A stretch of 64,000 nucleotides of DNA, taken from contig NC_045139.1 of the NCBI RefSeq assembly GCF_008831285.2, positions 16,660,354-16,724,353 of the forward strand. Direction: 5' to 3'. The stretch's first letter is position 1. Each line of letters starts with the position of its first letter. This document shows, in pieces, positions 35,058-51,980 of this stretch. Both the position numbers and the translations under genes were made by a program. The stretch comes from Nymphaea colorata. Its lineage: Eukaryota > Streptophyta > Magnoliopsida > Nymphaeales > Nymphaeaceae. The notes beneath the pieces were generated by a model that had not been told where the DNA came from, did no database searches, and worked only from the letters and a program-made list of their open reading frames with translations.

Positions 35058-38000
35058 TCAATGGCTGTGATCTCTTTCAATCTCCTCCGTGAGAACTTCT
35101 TCCCCTTCTAAAAGCTTCTCCACCACATCTGGAGGGAGACCAACAAGCTCCATAGTCTTCTCATACACCCTCTTTGACGTTTCCAAATTATGTGCCTCTT
35201 CAGATGCATTGGTTGGTCGACAATCAACTGAAATATAGGCACAGACGGGCCAATCATCTGCCTTCAATACGGAGCAATATTCTGGAACTTGTGGGTCAGT
35301 TGCTGTGAACAGAGTGCTCCTTGCACCTGCAGAAAACCAGACACGTATAATGCTCTTTGAATAATAAAATTACAGAAAGTGTGAAATAGAAAGAAAACTA
35401 AAAAATCCATCAAATTGGTCAAGACGGCGCACCTTCTTGTGGAGTGAAAAGGAAATATGGAATCAGATGATATGCAGCTTGAATAGTGCTAGAAAGAGTT
35501 CTGGCCTGCATTTATGTAAATCTTAAGCAACAACTTAGAAACCATATGAAGCAAGGTCAATGACAAAATTTACTAGGCTAATGGAAACAAAGATAAAGGT
35601 ATTGTGGTTAAATAAAGCATTTGCTGCAGACAGAAAATATATAGTAGAAACATTACATTCTGAAGTTTGGACACGTGTAGATTCAGAAAAGGGTAGCCCC
35701 TGGAGATAATGACCACCAAGAAGCTTAGAATAATTAAGACGACACTGCGCAATTTTTTACTACGTTATTGCCTTACCAGAAATTAGGAGATACATTAGGT
35801 TCTGGAATTTAGTACTTTACAAAGACATACCCTGCATTTTCTCATAGTTTATATCAATGTTATCTGTATCGTACGATACGCACATATCGTATAGGTCTAA
35901 AAAACATATACGATACACGATACGCTCGTGTATCGTAAGTGTATCGCCCTTATCGTACGATACAGGCGATACACCCCCGTATCGTACGATACAAGGAAAA
36001 ACATAAAATTTTTAATTTTTAAAGTTTAAACAGTCCTCCCTCTCTTTCTTCTTGTATTTCAAGACTCCAAGAGACGTGGGAGGGAGAGATTTTGCTCATT
36101 TTCATAAATAATAACCGAGGATTCATCGATTTGGGGAGATATTATCGTTGAATCATGAAAGATAATAACTATATGTTTTGAACTTATGAAATTGTAATGT
36201 AATCTAAGTCCTAAGACTCCAAGTCCTAAGACTCTAAGTCCTAAGATTCTATAAAATTGTCAAGTTTAAAATTGTGATGGATGCTCATTATGTTATTTTG
36301 AATCTCTGATTTCTTATTTTTGAATGTGTTGTCGATACACATGAATGTTCCTTATGTATGATGATCTTTTTGATATTTGAAAACAATTTTCTTGATTTCT
36401 GACTTTTGTTTATTTTTCAGATTTTTAATGAATTTTCTCTATTTTTCCGATTTTTTAATACTTTTTCAATTAAAAAATTAATTTTACGATATGCTACGCT
36501 ATTTTTATGATAAGTTATGATACGGCGTATAGGTCGGCCTAACCAATACGCGATACACTACGCCTTGTAGAACATTGGTTTATATAATCACTTATAGCAG
36601 TATTCAAAGCTCAGAGTAGGGAAAAAGAAAATTAATGGAATAAAACATTGCAGAAAAAGTGAAGTAAAATGAAAAACGATATGAAAAAAAGGTAGACAAT
36701 GAATCTATTTTGATGTGGAAGCATGCCATGTGCCACATGGCTCTCAGTATAATTCCTTATAGCAATTTTCCATGCTCAAAGTAGGAAAAAAAATAAATAA
36801 AGAAAAATATTGCAGAAAAACTGAAACAAAAATGGAAAAGGAGAAGCCAAAAAATGGTAGAAATTCAATCTTCCAAGATTTTAATTTGTTCATGAAATTA
36901 ACGTGCAGCCTTTCAAAATTTTTAATTAGTTCATGAAGTTAACATGCAAAATCACAGAGAGACAAAGAGGTGCCAAAAGAAAAACACACACACAAACACA
37001 TAGAAAAACTGAAGAAAAAAGAAAAAAGAAAAAAGGTCGACATTCGACCTTTGAAGTTTAAATTAGTTCACGAAGTTAACATGCAAAATCAGAGAGAGAC
37101 AGACAGAACAGAAGCTTACAACATTTGTTTGAACTGTTCCAGGAGTTTTAATTAGTTCATGAAGTTAACGTGCAAAATCACAGAGAGAGAAGCAGGTGCT
37201 AAAAAAACACACAAATAGAAAAATGGAAGAAAAAATGAAAAAGAAAAAAGGTAGACATTCAACCTTTGAAGATTTAAATTAGTTCACGAAGTTAACATGC
37301 AAAATCATAGAGAGACGGAGAGAGCAGAAGCTTACAACATTTGTTTGAACTGTTCCAGGAGATACGCATGTGACACTGATGCCGGCTTCTGAAGGTATCT
37401 TTTTATTGAGAATGCTATTAAACATAACCTGGAGTAGAATCTAAATTATTAGTCCTGCGCATCTTTCCTCTAAAACACATTGACGAGAATGGACAGTTAC
37501 AATAGTGTTGCACCTGAGCAAGTTTGCTACTTGAATAGCCAATTAGACTTGAAAATTTCCTCTTGCCAGACACCACATTCATGTCATCAGGATCAACAAA
37601 GCCTACTTGGTGCATCTATGTCACGAGTAGGTCATCCATTTAATAGAAATATAAATGGTAAGGAATGAATTTGTAGCAAGCAAAATCATAAGAAGAAAAT
37701 TAAGTGGGTTCTATCGTCATGGTATGAACAAATAACCCTAAAGGCACATTAAAAAGACTATATAAATGAACACCACTTTAAGGTGGGCAGCAAGGAGACG
37801 TATGAAGATATATTTCAGCCACAAATAGACAAAAAGTATAACCATATTTGTATTTCAGTTTCACTGACTATTAGAGTATGAGCTCTGCACAGGATATGAA
37901 TGAAAATTAAATCGTGTACAATCAGATATTATCACCCTTTATTTTCAAGGGTAGTTTTGGAAGTAATTGGGCTTAAGGAGTTCTAAGAATGTGGAAAAAC

Positions 38001-41000
38001 CACATATGGTAGCTCCATCTGGACCATCCATAAATACACGAATGCAAGATTTTCCAATAACCATCACAGGATTCAAGAAGGCTGGACTCCTCTAGTTATA
38101 GCATCATCCAAGTGGAACCCAATCATAATGCAGCCAGTTGGTAGAAAAAATGAACACAATAACCTGAGCTACATTACATATCAAGCCATGAAAAAGTAGG
38201 AAACTTACAATAGAGTTTACATTCACAATTCGACTGGGAGAGCCTCGGATCAAAGATGGTAATAGTAATACTGTAAGAAGTGCTGGAGCCAGGTGATTCA
38301 CTTGCATGTGTTCTTCATGTCCATCCACTGAAAAAGCTTGAGGAGCTGAAAATAAAACCAGGCAAAATCAAACTCTTTTCCCTAGTGTCTGTTTTATATT
38401 AAATGTATACAAGTGAACTGGTTATGGAAGCCATTAGTTGCACAGCATCGTTCTCACCCTTTTTCTTTTTGTTAGTTATTTTGAAAATCAGATCGATATT
38501 GCATATGTTAGTTGGGCAATCAATAAAAAGCCACTGAATTTGGTGGAGTCGTGAACTTTCACAAACCTCCTATTGAGAAAATGCCAGCATTGTTGATCAA
38601 AACATGCAGTGGTCCTGATCTTGCATTCCATGCAGCAGCAAACCTTCTTACTGAATCTAGAGAGAGAAGATCGAGCTCCATCACCTTTACAAGAGTCAGA
38701 ATGGTATCAGTGGCCCTGCAAGCTAAGGTGCAACTAGGAGAAATTTACTGCAATGTTTGTAGCTTACATACAGCATAAAGCCTTAAACCACGAAAATCTT
38801 GTACTGCATTTTTCTTCTGGTATTCAGCATAGGATTGTTCATATTGTAATCAAACTATAAGATAGCTACTAAGCTGTAGAAATAATAAAAAGCAAAGGTA
38901 TCCTCAATCAGCAGGATATAAGAACACTTAAAAGGAGTTCACATATCACTTGTATATCATCTAGTTTTGTTTTTAGTCTTTTACACCAATGCAAATTCCA
39001 TTTGCTAATAAACAAAAGAATGACCTGTGTCTAACTAAGAAGACGTTGAGAAAAAAGAAAGAAATAAATCTAGATAAACTGGGTAAATGACACCTCAGGG
39101 ATTCAAAAATGTGAAATTAACTGAATCTACCTATAAACAGCTCAAGGCTCTGGTCAGCTCCTTTCTTCCTATTGGTCTTTGCTGGGTTTACATAGCACGA
39201 ATTTACCTAGGGAGGACTAGGAGCTACCATGAGCTGCTAATTAGTGCCACTTGGCCTAAGATAACATCCATAGTCTTCTTAGGATAAACAACTATGCAGA
39301 AAAGAAAAATAATCATGCTAATTTAATTGTTCCACTGATGTAACAAATGTATCCCAATATAGAAATCCATATTGGTTTAATTACCTCAGCTATCAGTAAG
39401 TAAATCACATAGTGAATTTCAGGGCATGGCAAATGACAAAGCTTCCACCAAAGTTTTGGGTTTTCTACTGTTTATCAGGCACTCAAAACTAGATACATGG
39501 ACCACTAATAATGAAGGCGGCCAACTGTTTAGAGCAATGAAAATGAAAGCTCTTATCAATGGCATGTCACTCTCGTTCAGGCAGCCTTAAACCTCAATCC
39601 AAGTTACTGGTTCAGTGGCTTTTTCCCTGCGAAGAAGATTATCAACACAATGGAACAAATCATAAGGAAATTCTTGTGGCCTGACTCTGACCATATGATA
39701 CAAATCCATCACATGAAATGATCTACCTAAAGAGGAGGGTATACTTGATTTGAGGAAGTTGGAGGAAGTAAACTTTTTTTAAAATGGCATGCTGCCCTTT
39801 AAATATGTCCAACAGAAAGTGACCCTTTTAGAGATCTGATACCATCCAAGTATGATTCAAGGGAGACAAATAACAAGATCAGAAGTTTGTCCAGATGGAA
39901 AGTATTGAAGATGGGAACCAAAGTCAACTCAAAGTACAGTTAAATGGAGTACAGGAAATGGCACCATTACCAACTTTTAGTTTGGCATTAAGCAATCCTC
40001 TTTATGTTGATGCCAGAGTCCAATCAGGTCGTCTTGTTCACTTCTTGTTGAATGTGAAAGTAGCATATATGCTAGATATATCAATGCATCACAAATACCT
40101 CAATGTTACAGATTCCAGATACATCAACAATCCGTTTAGGATGTAGGTGAATGTTCTCAAAGCAGATCAGTTGGTCGCATGAGAAACAAGGTTAACCATT
40201 TAATATCTATCCTGTACTGAGAGCACTAACATCCCTCTGTTTTTGGTTGTTCAATATTGGCTCTTAACTCATGAAGACTGAAGGAGATGTATTTGCAGTG
40301 TCTAGCATATGCTATTTGTGCTACAATGCATGAATCCCTTGATCACTTGTTTACATGTTGCCCAGCTGCTTCAATGATTACAAGAGATACGTAAGGTATT
40401 TGGTTGAGCGCATTTGTCCTAACAAATTTTTAATAGTAATATAGAGCAACGTAGAAAGTTGAACTTTCAGAGGAAATCAATGAAGACTAGTCGCATGTTA
40501 TGCTTTAGAATTGCAGTACAGCAGAACTAAGAAGAGCGCAAATGAGCAATTTTTCAAGGAAAGGTTAAGCAGAAACAATAGTAAGATCTTGCTTAGCAGT
40601 CATGAAGCAATGAATTAGTTAGACAATAGCAATTCAGAAACTGCAAGCTGGTAGTGCAGTAGCATCCCCACCTGCATTAGGATGGATAAAACAACAACGT
40701 GGATAGCATTTTAAAGCAAAAATTGAGTATGGTATTAACCATTTACAGATATTAATATAAGTTTTTTAGTAGCAGGAGTTATTGAGGTAGCAGGCAGCTG
40801 ATAAATGGAGATTGGAGCCTACGGGCAGCAGTTTTGCATAACGTAAACAGTAATATAGTGATTCAGACAACTGGCAAAACGTGTGATACATTCACCAGTT
40901 CTTGTTAGAGTCTACAAGGGAGCGGGATCCCAAAAGGAATTCCTATTTACGGTATGGTTTTCTCTTGTGAAGTTGTCATGATCGTTGTTAATCTTGTAGA

Positions 41001-41984
41001 TAAAGTGCCCAACAGTGTAGCCCAACTCCTATCACATTTTTGGAGGGCAAACCTCCAACGCGGATGCTTTTTGCATAATCGCCCTTTCTTGTCCGGTGAT
41101 TCAGTAATAAATGGCAGGAGACTGCCAGACCCCACTTGACTATTGGAAAAGAGTAAAGGATAAAAAGAGGTTACCTCTACATTCAATGGAGGCCCCATTC
41201 CAGACCATTCAGATTGCCATTTGTGGATCAACTCCTGACCAGCTTGCGTTCTCCTACATGCCATTACCACATGGGCACCAGATTCTGCTAGTTGCCTGCG
41301 CAACATCCAAAAGTAACCATGAAACGACAGTGATGGTGAACATAAATGCGTATTAAGTTATAATGACGGGGGTTCTTCACCCTTCTCAAGCTGTGCGAAT
41401 GATTGGTGGTTGTGATGATTATAATGATGATGAGTAAAGGGAAAAAGATGGGGCAAAGACCATATACGTTTTTGCCTCAGCTAATGACATCATATGCTGC
41501 TCTCTACATGCCACCATCAAACGCACCACTGATTTACGGTTTCTTTTCACGTAATTGCAAAATTATTATAATGATAAAGATGTAACACCAGAGTCAGAAG
41601 AACAGAGTGATGGCGGCGAGACGACGACGCTGGTGGGTGCCTGAAATGCATGTTCATAGAGGCCATGACTATTTAGTGGCCTTCTTGCCAGAGGTCTAAT
41701 GGCGGTTCACCATGATGGAGCTCCTGACGATCATGGGGAAAATGCCCATGAAGAAAGAAGGTGGTTCTAAGATGATGGTAATTTTTATCTCAGTCAGCAA
41801 CTTACTTGGCTATCTCCAGGCCTATGCCGCTAGTCGAACCAGTGACAATGCAGGTGAGGTCGCCCAGGGGAGGAAGAGGCAGGGGGTTCTTGAGGTGGCA
41901 CGCCAGAATCCTTTGGAAAAATATCTCGTAGAGGATATTGAGCCATCCTCTTAGCCATTCCATCCAACCCAACGCTTCCTTCAT
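35058..41984 (-). CDS. FEY: FEY (FOREVER YOUNG)-type short-chain dehydrogenase/reductase
   Basis: Eight exons: 41984-41806, 41295-41175, 38684-38567, 38345-38209, 37615-37514, 37428-37336, 35505-35433, 35326-35058; 363 residues, all junctions in phase. Classical SDR motifs are present: cofactor motif TGSTSGIG (48-55), NNAG (131-134), the Ser in NVNSI (184) and YSSSK (Tyr212, Lys216), so the catalytic set is complete. An aromatic N-terminal segment (WLRGWLNILYEIFFQ) may be membrane-associated. The C terminus SVLKADDWPVCAYISVDC and the acidic tail are typical of plant FEY, an oxidoreductase required for leaf and meristem development in Arabidopsis; its substrate is not known. The introns hold a hAT element, a tandem duplication of an exon end and an L1 fragment, all described separately. 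Confidence 0.92.
35855..36577. mobile_element. Non-autonomous hAT-type element with TATCGTACGATA-rich arms
   Basis: The left end CAATGTT and right end AACATTG are 7-bp perfect inverted repeats fitting YARNG. They are flanked on both sides by GTTTATAT (35847-35854 and 36578-36585), a perfect 8-bp target duplication. The left arm (35865-35995) and right arm (36485-36560) are full of CGTATCG/CGATACG motifs, several palindromic (TATCGTACGATA). The middle is AT-rich with no open frame, so the element is non-autonomous. It lies in the FEY intron between exons 6 and 7. Confidence 0.85.
36890..37363. repeat. Tandem duplication in the FEY intron that copied an exon end
   Basis: The segment 37063-37145 recurs at 37279-37363 (offset 216 bp) with few changes: AATTAGTTCACGAAGTTAAC, then GCAAAATCA and AGAGAGA, then GAAGCTTACAACATTTG and TTTGAACTGTTCCAGGAG. 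The last 29 bases of the right-hand copy, up to 37363, are the 3' end of FEY exon 6, so the left-hand copy holds a displaced exon end plus donor. Shorter copies of the AATTAGTTCATGAAGTTAAC part start near 36890, 36923 and 37149. Confidence 0.85.
39559..40390 (+). pseudogene. Degenerate L1-type LINE fragment (reverse transcriptase C-terminal part)
   Basis: The plus strand reads WHVTLVQAALNLNPSYWFSG, FFPAKKIINTMEQIIRKFLW, then after a frameshift DLPKEEGILDLRKLEEVN. This is the conserved region after the reverse transcriptase domain of plant L1 elements. Further on (about 40317-40373) CATMHESLDHLFTCCPAA resembles the zinc-binding zf-RVT domain. Stops and frameshifts show it is dead. It lies in the FEY intron between exons 2 and 3, antisense to FEY. 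Confidence 0.75.
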
Positions 41985-45673
<3,689 letters not shown>

Positions 45674-48600
45674 TCAGCTGCCATTCTGAACCACATGCTG
45701 AGGTTGTTGATCTGCTTGAGGTTTTGAGATCTTGTGTAGTGACCTATACTGCAGACGAACGCTTTCCCCATTATCTAAGGTCTTGAGAAGATACCTGGAG
45801 CCACCAGAACCAGGATCAGCAAAGAACATGATGACCAATATCAAGTTTGCAACCAGAAGCACCAACTTGCCTAGCTGAAGGCGGTTCTGAAATTTCAATC
45901 ACATTTCTGAAAGATGCTAAAAGCATGCATCATTAAACCGCTTAATCTCACGACAGATAAATTTCAGACTGCCCAATTTGTTGAATGTATAACACTTTTC
46001 TTTTTAATAGTGACTAAAAAGTTTTCCCATAACAATCATACGAAGTTCTAGTGTCAAGCACAAATCTACAATAAATAGCCTTTAGGGATGCAAGTGGATA
46101 TATTCGCTTAAAACGATTCCATGAAAATATTCCACAAAATTAACAATACCCTGAAAAACATCTTCCACACAGAGACAACGAATACAAGGGAATAGCAACT
46201 TGCACTTCCTTGGATAGCAGTAGAACATGTCTCAAAGAACTGGCATTTGTTGGACAATAGAAGTCATTACATCTCTTCTTTTTAGCTCCTAAAAATGAGA
46301 TAAAAGTTCAAAATACAATGCACGAAGTTGAAGCAACTGATGGGAAAAATTAATATTTTGATTAACTTACCAGCCATTTAGACACTGTGAGGTGATCACT
46401 GCTTCCCTTCCTACAAATTTCTCAGGTGTTCTCCTATTCCCCTGCAAAAAGCTTCTCTTATATGAATTACATATTCAAAATTATCATAATTTCAAGGCTA
46501 CCGATAGTTCTCCAATAAATATGCAAGAGTGAACTCTGACCTTAATTATCACTTTCTCATTTACAGAAAATGGATATTGTACGGCTTTCAGTCCAAGGTT
46601 CTCACCATCTGCATTCATTTCCCCATCTTCCTGTAGTTGAAATAGCAAAGTCAAAAGCCTGCTAAATTTGTAAGAACAAAGCTAACGGAACCACATTAAC
46701 TAATCCTCAGTTAGTGAAAGAATGAGCACCAAGATAGATATTTCAAGCAGAAAAAAAAATATTCAAAATAGCATGGCAAAGTTTTATTTCATAAATCATG
46801 ATAGCACAGTTTGAGCTTCCCAGAAAATACCTTGTTTAGTCTCTTTACTGAATCCACATGCTCAACGCCTTCCTTCCTTCTTTTACGGAGTGCTGCATTA
46901 TGGAATAGCCTCCGGTCGTCCTCATGCTTTACAGCTGCAGCAGCAGCCCTTAGAGCTGCACAAGGTCTCATCAATTCCTTCCTCCTATCTGATGATGGAG
47001 AAGTGTACTTATAATTAAGAATACATACCATGATTAGGGATCAATGAACCACTATCAATCTCCACACCGCAGGTACTGCACCTGGACTATATAATAAACA
47101 GGAAATCAAATTATTGTTCATTACTCCAAAAAGATGCAACTCTGCGATTATCTAAATAATGCATGCAGGAGTGAAGATTTGACATGCATCAGGTCACATA
47201 AACAACACATCAACAGCAATACACGCCTTCCAGGTACAAGCCCACTAAGAAAAGAACAAGACGAAGGCCTGATATATTAGGCAACAAAGATGGAGATAAA
47301 CAGTAATAACACATATGCGTGTGGTAGGAACCTGCTGCCCTTGACACAAGATAGCCAGGACAAGCAGTCAAGCACAACTAGAGAAAACTAAACATTGTCT
47401 CGTGCCATTCCTTTCAAATAAGTCAGAGACATACCATTTCATTTGTCTGTGTGTGTGCATGAGAGAATGAGAACATGTAACACGGAGTTTACAGAACACG
47501 GAGTTTCCAGAAAATGGATTTCTATCATGTATGTAAGGATATTAAATGAGTCAAGCCAACTCGGGCTTGACTGGAACTCATGCGGCTAAGCTCAACTCGA
47601 GCTGGACTCGTTTAATAAATGAGTTGAGTTTGAGTTAAGAACTCAACTCACTTCAAATAAACAAGTCAAACTCGAGCTAGACAGGCTCGGCTTGAATAAA
47701 CTCTCCTAAGCTTGTGGGATAAATATATGTAAAACATGTTTCACATTTTCATCAAGTAAAAGAAGTTGCCTCAATGGGCTTCTGTGGGATTTGCAAGAGG
47801 CAGGTTCAATGTTCAAGTCCTCTTGTCCCCTGCTCATGACAAAATAATTTTTAAATATGGCTCTGCGAGCTTGAGCTCAGCTTGAGCTCAGCTCGAGCTC
47901 AGCTCGTGAACATTCCTACATGTGTATCTCCAATCCTCAATACATAAGTCTAGATCCCACTAAATATTTCAAAAGTAAGACTGTTGTATGGCCGGTTCTC
48001 TCCATAATATACAAAAAAGTATGAGTAGAATGCCGTCTTCTAATTTTGAATGAAATATTTCACAAGCCAGATAACTAATCTGTGAGCAACATAGAAGTAA
48101 TACAAACAGGTTCATCCACCATGATCCAAAATAAGGCATTTAGACCTGGAAAGAAACTATAAGCATCATTGGAAGACTTCAACAATGAAAAATTGAAAAA
48201 ATTACAAATCAATGAGAAATATCTGACAGAGATAAAGAAGAATACAAGTTACATTTTTTTAACAATGGGTCATCTCAGCTCACCATATCAATGACTTTCC
48301 TTAGCATCATCCCACCAAATGAATGACCACAGGAGACAACCATTGCATCTTCGAGGAATGCACCACTGCAATGCAAATGTCCCATCAACCAATAATATCA
48401 CAAACAATAAACAATGTCACATTCCACACATTTAGAAGAAATAACACCAAATGGATGGATCAACAACAAAACAAACTGGACCAACCGTATCAGAAAATCG
48501 CGCTTGAAAAATCAAAACTGCTAAGAGAAGACAAAACTGACAAAAATTGAGACAAACGTAAATTTTAGATAACACTATATCTTTTCGGAAAAATGTTATC

Positions 48601-51600
48601 CAACCAACACATTAAGTAGTCAACTATCAGAAACTACCTCAGCAGTATGATTCTTAATACATAAATCAATCAGGTACACACAGAGCTTAAAGCATAAACA
48701 TAATCACGTTTAACTGTTTAAGATCACTAAGGTATTTCTGAATTTTCCTTTTTTCTATCTTTCCTTATTCTCATATTTATTCATCCATTTTAGTGTCTTT
48801 ACCTAATCTGACATGCTTAAATCTTAATATTGAGTCTTCATTTCTTCAACTTGTTGTAAAAAAGTTATGCTGTATAATCTTTGTAAATTCTACATTCATG
48901 TTCAAGATGATTGGCTTCATTTTGTTGACTAATTTTTCTAATATTGGTAGAAGTAGCATACCAAAGAAATACTTAAGTTTGACCAATATCTGCAAAATAG
49001 ATTATAGCCTTCTCCATGAGAAATTAGGAGTTTGTAACAAAGCCATGCACCAAAATAAAGTTCCAGCTCAATGAGTAGGGCAGTAATCTGCAAACCTAAA
49101 ATTTGTGAACCTGCTCAACAAATTCTTGTAAAGATCACAATAAATCAGTTAAAATACTGGATGTTTATGTCATCGTGGCAAAGCTTTGCAAAATTTTCCA
49201 GAAATGTCACAGGAAAACTATAGTCCTGATTAATTCTATCTTGTGGGGAAAACGTCAGCATCAGAATCATCAGAGAAACCAATTTGCATGTGATGGAGAA
49301 TACATATAATCCATAGAAATAAATAAATAAAAGAGGTATACCTCACCAAAATGAGGATACAACACCACCTAAAAGGAATGACCTTTCCAAGAATGGAAAA
49401 CAACAGTTTCTAGTTCTTGCCCCCACATGGGGACTAGTTAGACATCCTGACACAAATAACCAACTGGCTGTTGGAAAAAGGGACAGCTTGAAGAGAGCTA
49501 AGAATCATATATTTGCAGTATAAAGTCTTGAAGTCCATATTTGCAGTATAAAATCTTTAAGTCCAAGAAAACGTAAAAGGAAATCTGTTATCTATTTCCA
49601 GTAACATACATGCTCAGTGTGTGTTTAGTTTTTTCCTACATAGTATGATTTTTTGAATCCATTGCAGCATAAGATACAGAATGCGAAGGTACTTGTACCA
49701 ATCTAAGCAAAAAGATCAATCCTGAAATTTAATAGCAAACACCTTGCACACAAAATTATCCACAGTATAACGTTATGCATCTGGAAACAACATTGTAAAA
49801 TGTCCTCCGAGGCACTCAACTCTTTTAAAAAAATATTTATAACACGTCCCTGATAAATAGGACTCAGTTAATAACAGAAAAGAAGTTGAAAGCAGTGCTT
49901 CTGAAGAAGGATTGTAAGACATTCCTACATAAAAGCGGCCACAAAGGAAATGGGCCACAGGGCCAGTAATAGTAGATAATTACAGAAAGAATATGAGCTT
50001 CTCTAAACATCTAAGATTCTAAAATAAGAACACCACTTACGACAATGGATCTGAGAGAACACTCCTCAATGATGGCTCTGGGTTAACATTATTTTGCACT
50101 TCCTGCAGTTGAAAAATAGGAGAAACATCATATAAACAATAATTTTATGAACAGTATCTACATGATCTTCTGCTAATATCCTATCAAGAAAAAATGATTT
50201 TTTGCCTTCTAAAGAACAAGTGCCAAAAATGACTAAACTAATTAGCAATGAATGATACATCATCTTAGGTGCACGAGTTTGTTCAAGTAGAATCAAACCC
50301 AACTCGAGTTTGAGATGATACTGAACGGTTTTTTTTGTAGCAAGACAAGTTTGTACAGCTAACGCACAGGTCAGCACTAAATTAATAAGGTCATTGACAT
50401 AAAGCCTTGGATAAAACTTACATAGTTATTCTCTACATGATTGCATGCTGTCATTTCTTCAGTAGATAAATCATCCATAAACTGGCTAACGCTTATTGGC
50501 ACAAAGCTTTGGGGGATTATATGTCCAGCTGCTGCTATAGGAGAACAGTCCAGTATAGCATTGCTTTGTGGCATAAGCCTAAACAATAATGACATCCTGC
50601 AACAACAAAAGGAAACATATATAATTGCATCCAACAGCCAAGAGCATGGACATCTAAGAGGAAGATGAGCAATGAGTGGAAAAAGAAGTCCTTCCCACTG
50701 ATATTTTGAAACAATTGTTACCATTTTCTTGCTTCCTAGTTGTCCTATACTTTTATAGAACGGCCTCGTATGAGTAAAACAGGTGGGATGAAGTGGGATA
50801 TATACATATATTCACACACACACAAACAAGCAGAAACTTAAACACTATAAATATAATTCCCATGCCCATAAGCATTGAGATCAACTCATAAATCATCTCT
50901 ATTAGTGTGCATTGTCAACTGTATCTGGAATTCATAATCAATATGCAAAGCAAAAATTGACTAAAAATTCAGTCTTTTCCAATGTATTGGTCAAATTTGC
51001 AAAAATATGATATGACTCCTAACGCAACTCTTAGGTTTTCTACCTCCAATTAGAAAGTACAGGATTCAAGTATAAAATATTATCAGAGTGCATCAGCACT
51101 CTAGCCAGAACTGATATTTTCAAGTGTTTTCATAAAACTAACTACATAAATGTGATTGCACGTCCGAAAACCTATAAACCAACCTCAAGAAAAAAAAAAA
51201 AACATGCCTTCCCATATGTAGGTCAGATTTAAAAGAGTTTAAAAACAATTAACTGGAATTTCTTGGCTTAACAAATTCTATACAAAAAAAGCACGATTTT
51301 TTATGGATTTCAAGCTCTTTGGGCATGGAGAATACATCTGTGCAGTTAGTCTTCCCAAAATTGAAAACAATGATAACGGATAAATCACAAGGTGTGAGCC
51401 AGCTAGAATCTACAAGTGTGTGCAAACATTATCCATGCATTACATAGTTTATAAACGTACTATCTCTTAACATACCAATAAATCCAACACTGAATATCAC
51501 TTAGATGAACATGATTTTTACTTGTACATACATGACTCAATGCATTTGTTTCCATAGATGGGACATGTCCATACACATGTATATATTTCTTTTCCAAAAA

Positions 51601-51915
51601 AAACAAATTTTTAGACAAACTGTTGAGGCTGACAGTAGGTTGGGCATGGCTTAAATCAGGGCTTTCCTATAACTGCTGAAAAAGTCACTAGATGGAACAT
51701 TGATCCCAGATTTGTTAAATTAAGAAAATAAATGCCAAATCCAGGCCAAGTAACTGAAAAGGCATCGAGACATGGGTCAAGTAAAATACACAGCCCACAG
51801 GTGACCTCAGTTATGTCAGTTGTCCAGACAGATTCACGAACTTTCCATATATATTTCAGATTGGTTTTTTGCTGGCCTAAATAACATTTGATTCACAACT
51901 TGGCATAGCCATCTT

Positions 51916-51980
<65 letters not shown>

